From NCBI GenBank assembly GCA_028753945.1, contig JAPNXP010000012.1, positions 2,108,001-2,172,000 on the forward strand: a DNA stretch of 64,000 bases. Direction: 5' to 3'. Below are positions 60,430 through 64,000 of this stretch, piece by piece. Made by a program: the position numbers and the translations under genes. The DNA is from Hexactinellida sp. DTS-2022. Its lineage: Eukaryota > Porifera > Hexactinellida. Numbering within the stretch: position 1 is the first letter of the stretch; every line of letters begins with the position of its first letter. The notes under the pieces were generated by a model that saw only the letters and a list, made by a program, of their open reading frames with translations, was not told the DNA's origin and did not search any database.

Positions 60430-60712
60430 TGCGAGCGAGTATCAAACAGTTCTTGGATAACTCCAGAGTCCAGACGCAAGAGATTCCTAGCGAAATCAAG
60501 AATGATCGCTATAAGAAGAAGAATTTTATCAGGAAGTGCAAGGGATTTGTGTTCAAGACCAAAAACTGATGAAGGTAATAATTTCTCAAATTATTTTCAG
60601 ATGGTATTTCTAATCAATATTTTATTTAGAGCCTGAGGAAGAAGAACGGAACCTTAAAATACCTCGAGATTCCAATTGACACAGAAATCAATGACATTAT
60701 TGGCTGGTATTG
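60430..60712 (+). pseudogene. integrase N-terminal fragment, core deleted
   Basis: Reads KQFLDNSRVQTQEIPSEIKN and KKKNFIRKCKGFVFKTKN, the helical N-terminal domain, up to a donor near 60575. After an acceptor (attttatttag) it reads EIPIDTEINDIIGWY, the segment just before the H2C2 histidines in the copy at 57.9 kb. Homology stops at about 60712. The H2C2 finger and the DDE core would have to lie in the 230 bases before 60946, where they are absent. Confidence 0.6.
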
Positions 60713-60945
60713 AAGTTAATGTGAACGTAAACAAACTGAACGTGCGTCAATTTGAGATGGTTTATTCAGTCCATTCGTGAACCTTACATTCTCTTTATAA
60801 TAATATTTATTGTTCAAAACTATCCTTAACCTTTTTAAGTTAATTTTATTAAAATAGCTTAAATTTCCAATATTATTCCAAACGCTTAAAATTCAATGCT
60901 TACAATAATTATTAAGCCTTGAATTTGATTTGTCCGTTGTTTTAG

Positions 60946-63557
60946 AAAAATTAACTATATGATGTGCAATGGGTACAAAGAATGGGTAGATAAATTACAG
61001 CCAGCAGTACTAGCAGCCAATACTCAGACTAAACGATCCACAGGCTACACACCATTTTATCTCATGTTCGGTAGAGATTTCAATTCCTCTAATCTACTCA
61101 ATCTTATCACCTCTCCAAATAACCCCGGCTTCAAATCACCAACAATTATTGAAACAGAAACAGAATTAGCCCACCCGAATATTACTCCAATGGACATTGA
61201 TGAAATTACAGATCCTTACGAACTCCCAAATAACGATAACGAATGGGCAGAAACAATTGCTGCAAGTCGTAAGAAGGATAAGAAAAATGCCAGACAAAAG
61301 ATCAAAGAAGAGCAAAAAGTCCAAAAGAAAACCTACGACCGAAAAGTCAAACGCAATAGGTGTGTTGATACGTCTTACTATGTTTCACTTTGCAATTGTA
61401 ATTCTACTAAAAATCATTTTTTAGAATTCCTTACATATTTCAAATGTATTGTGTTTATTGTTGTTTCCGAGATAACATCTTACGAAACATAATGAGTCGG
61501 TGATACTATCATGTGATGTCTAATAATAGTAACCTTAGGTATTTGAATGTGTTATTGTTATTGCGAAAGTTCTGGTTCAATTACGCAACTTCCGAACTTC
61601 TTATTGTGCAATTCATTTGAGTGTACTGCTTTAGGACAGAATTTGAAGAAGGAGATCAGCTTATCGTACACAATATCAAGAAAGCAAGGAGACTCCCAGG
61701 AACAAAAGAAGCAAAGAAATACTTAGGCCCATATTCAGTAGAGAAAGTAACACCAAGCCACCTCTTAGCACGAAAAGATCCCAACAGCACAAAAGTAACA
61801 AAATTACCTCTCCATCTCTCTCGAAAATATTTCCCTCGCAAACAACCGGTAAGTTAACTTTTGTTGATTGTTTACCCCCCAATGACTCATTCCTATTATA
61901 TTTTAGGTTACACCAACGAAGAATCAAACACCCGACATCACATCAACCGGATTTTCTATTTCGCATGCAATTGGTAAGTATTTTTGATTGTTTACTGCTA
62001 TATTAAAAATGCGTTATTAACAAGCACGATTATGAATCAGACACTGGCAGGGTTGTAAATGAATCATCTTAGATTTCAAATCATTTCAAATCATTTCAAA
62101 TCAAATCAAATCAAATCAAATAATTAGCCACTTAAAATTATCTTAAATCAAATCAAATATTTGAAATATTTGATTTGATTTACAACACTGGTTACTCATG
62201 ATATTTCTACATACTATTCGAACTAGTTTAATCGTATAATTTTAAACACACTTTATTTGATTTCATTTAGAACCATTTGAGGAGACCCTGACTTTAGGAG
62301 CAACTGAAGAAATCTATGAAATCCCTGAACAACGAGGAACAGAAGTAAGTATTGATGCTACACTAACTACCATAAAACCTCAAGTATTAACAGCCCTTAA
62401 CAACCGTACCTATCTAACCCCACTACATAAAACGCTCGCCACCAAAGCTGAATCACTAATATCACTAAAATCACTATACGATTACCATCCATCAACTGAA
62501 CTAGATTTTACGACCAAAGAATCGATCTCCATCGCTACCGCTAATTGGTATAACGAATATCGCAATAGCCATCCCTGTAACGATCCGATACAAATCAGAA
62601 AAGACTATGATTATCCACTCGCAGTTCTGTTACCTGTTGTGATTCAGCTAATAACACCTAAGCATCAACTAGAAGAGATAATTACCATCGAGACCAATCC
62701 ATCACCATCTAACCATCTGAATATCATCTCACAGATTGCATCACTACCAATAGCATCCTATGTGGGGGGGAGAGCACAATGACATCATGCTATCCAATAC
62801 CTGCTCAGTGGACAACATCCTAGCCATCCTAAGTTATAAGAAAGCAAACATACTCGATGCATTGAACTTAATCGGAACCTCACCAACTGACACCAAATTC
62901 TACCATCTGTTCAAACTGGCTGCTAGTAATAAATTCGAAGAACTGCGAGATTATATTGCCAAACAACTCGGGCTGGATATTCAATATGATTCAACTGGTT
63001 TGATGCAATCATACAATTTTTTTGGATCAGAAGGCAACATCATTCAATTCCTAAGAGCAGAAGACCTATGCAACGACAGATACATTACCAACTTCAAATG
63101 CCACCACTGCACCAACATTTTTAACACCACCACTATGATAGGAAATATTGGCAGCGTATTCACTAATCTGGAGTCTTCTATAAACCGAAAACTAATTCCA
63201 ACTAAATGTAAGTCCTGTGGATCAAGTAATGCAATCTGTGAGAGGTTATCTGGGCGTTTTCAACCCATTCCTATACTGCTAACAATTGAAATTGGACACA
63301 TTCTAACACAGAGCAAACAAGTATTAATATCTGACATCGACCAACAATTTACCATCAGTCATCAACAACAGACATTACATTATAAACTAGCTGGCTTTTC
63401 CATCTTCGTTAGCAACCACTTTTACTCTATCCTATGTGACAACGAACAATTTTATAAATATGACGGCATGAGAAACCCTACTGTCGAACTATGGGACTGT
63501 AACCAATTCATCGGATCACTCAATACTGTATTCTACCTCTTGCTCTCTTCTGACTAA
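60946..63557 (+). CDS. integrase C-terminus fused to USP-like peptidase
   Basis: Four exons join in phase: 60946-61359, 61635-61848, 61907-61973 and 62271-63557, each with consensus gt and ag sites. The first has the integrase C-terminal block (WVDKLQPAVLAAN, STGYTPFYLMFGRDF) and a lysine-rich coil. The second has a GPY/F domain (EEGDQLIVHNI, KYLGPYSVEK). The last has a linker and a peptidase-like domain: Cys box NTCSVDNILAIL (62793-62828), two CxxC pairs (CHHC 63100, CKSC 63209) like the finger of USP/C19 enzymes, and a His box HFYSILCDNEQFYKYDG (63418-63468). The frame shifts by one base at a run of seven Gs (62764-62770). The integrase core is missing upstream, so the gene cannot encode a full enzyme. 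Confidence 0.65.
62047..62196. mobile_element. MITE of tcaaat words in an intron
   Basis: Ends cagggttgtaaatgaatca and tttgatttacaacactg are inverted relatives, and the interior is made of aaatcatttc and aaatcaaatc repeats. It lies in the intron between 61973 and 62271. Same composition as 2930-3260. Confidence 0.6.
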
Positions 63558-63745
63558 TTCTTCTTCTTATTCAATCGAAAGCGCTCAAAGGCAAGGTACA
63601 TCGACCTTGTGGGGACCTCTGCTAGAGGCTATACAGGCAACGCAATCCCTATCATGGTGAGCCCAGATAATGGTAACGCGACCTGCAACGGCACATCCCC
63701 AGTGGCGACTGACAGTTTAACACTTCCAACACTCAACCAACCCAA
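63558..63745. other. GC-richer sequence with repeated acaggcaacgcaa
   Basis: Non-coding. The word acaggcaacgcaa occurs at 63633-63645 and again at 63758-63770 within the hammerhead-like motif. The segment is clearly less AT-rich than its surroundings. Confidence 0.4.
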
Positions 63746-63798
63746 GTGAATTGCGTGACAGGCAACGCAACTGACGAGTCCGGGCCGGGACGAAACAC
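63746..63798 (+). ncRNA. hammerhead-ribozyme-like motif, probably degenerate
   Basis: The conserved core ctgacgag (63771-63778) and cgaaac (63791-63796) flank stem II, made of gtcc and ggac around a 6-base loop. Stem I is closed: ttgcgt (63751-63756) pairs with acgcaa (63765-63770). Stem III is three pairs, gtg (63746-63748) with cac (63796-63798). The two bases before stem I, where a cleavable hammerhead has U then H, are AA. One core base therefore departs from consensus and the copy is probably inactive. Such ribozymes are known in Penelope-like elements and retrozymes of animals. Confidence 0.5.
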
Positions 63799-64000
63799 AA
63801 AATGGAACCAGAAGTAAGTGAGTTTCTAGACTTATTTATTGACTATAACATTAAAGTATATTCTATAACTGTCTAGTATAACGGCTACTTAGAATAGGTC
63901 CCCACATGACTTCCCATATTATTATTATCCTGTATATAGCTGCCATCTGTCATAATGGCCATTTTTGAACAGTCCCTAGGGTAGCCGTTATTAACAGGTT
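63799..64000. other. no gene; short inverted repeat
   Basis: A donor-like agaa|gtaagtgag at about 63812 follows the ribozyme-like motif. The words tataacggctac (63877-63888) and gtagccgttatta (63981-63993) are inverted, about 90 bases apart, and could mark the end of a small element or a hairpin. Confidence 0.35.

Larger units (their letters stand above)
60241..64000 (+). mobile_element. second Ginger-like element, right end outside
   Basis: A probable left end tgttgcgtaggattctgacc is followed by a second copy of gcgtaggattctgacc. It shares tgttgc with the neighbouring element at 45411. Integrase exons and a peptidase frame follow on the + strand. No inverted match of the left end is present before base 64000, so the element probably continues past the window. 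The boundary is tentative. Confidence 0.45.

Noticed and set aside
62764..62770. Programmed frameshift at the G run
   Set aside because: A homopolymer error or simple mutation is more likely; no slippery heptamer of the usual type or downstream structure is evident.
63633..63645. A second hammerhead around the first acaggcaacgcaa
   Set aside because: The repeat is present, but there is no ctgangag or gaaac core near it.

Overview
The window is animal nuclear DNA: AT-rich, intron-bearing and dominated by DNA transposons. The only recognisable host gene is an Atrophin/RERE orthologue on the + strand. Its exon at 19769-20754 carries the end of a SANT domain and a GATA-type finger with the atrophin HHGG signature; a large Q/N/S-rich exon lies at 43647-45255. 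The two exons join in phase across a 22.9 kb intron full of transposons. The gene points to an invertebrate metazoan; the species cannot be told from the sequence.

Layout. 1-3.5 kb: old repeats. 3.5-16.8 kb: two P-like elements (3557-7403, 8027-12669), carrying MITEs and a Helitron, sit in or beside a decayed PIF/Harbinger element, followed by a decayed integrase fragment at 15.2 kb. 16.9-19.8 kb: MITEs, a Helitron end and a transposon ORF remnant. 19.8-45.3 kb: the Atrophin gene. Its intron holds a minus-strand hAT pseudogene interrupted by a MITE (22.1-24.6 kb), an AT-rich satellite-like tract, a Harbinger-type MITE, a 36-bp perfect palindrome, an unclassified transposase pseudogene (31.4-33.7 kb), two more P-like elements (one truncated, one complete at 37673-40353) and several MITEs. 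45.4-60.1 kb: one 14.7 kb nest whose outermost layer looks like a Ginger-type integrase transposon with an OTU protease. A fold-back element (itself holding a MULE), a Helitron (itself holding a fold-back element) and another nested inverted-repeat pair have inserted into it. 60.2-64 kb: a second Ginger-like element on the + strand, with a USP/C19-like peptidase region instead of OTU, then a hammerhead-ribozyme-like motif.

Most notable pattern: three transposon genes here carry a ubiquitin-system module: a MULE transposase with a C-terminal RING finger, an integrase locus with an OTU protease, and an integrase locus with a USP-like peptidase. Many boundaries are supported by exact target-site duplications, so the insertion order can be read directly. 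Other observations are the repeated 7-bp duplications of the P-like elements and the hammerhead-like fold. All family assignments come from reading motifs by eye; no searches were run.
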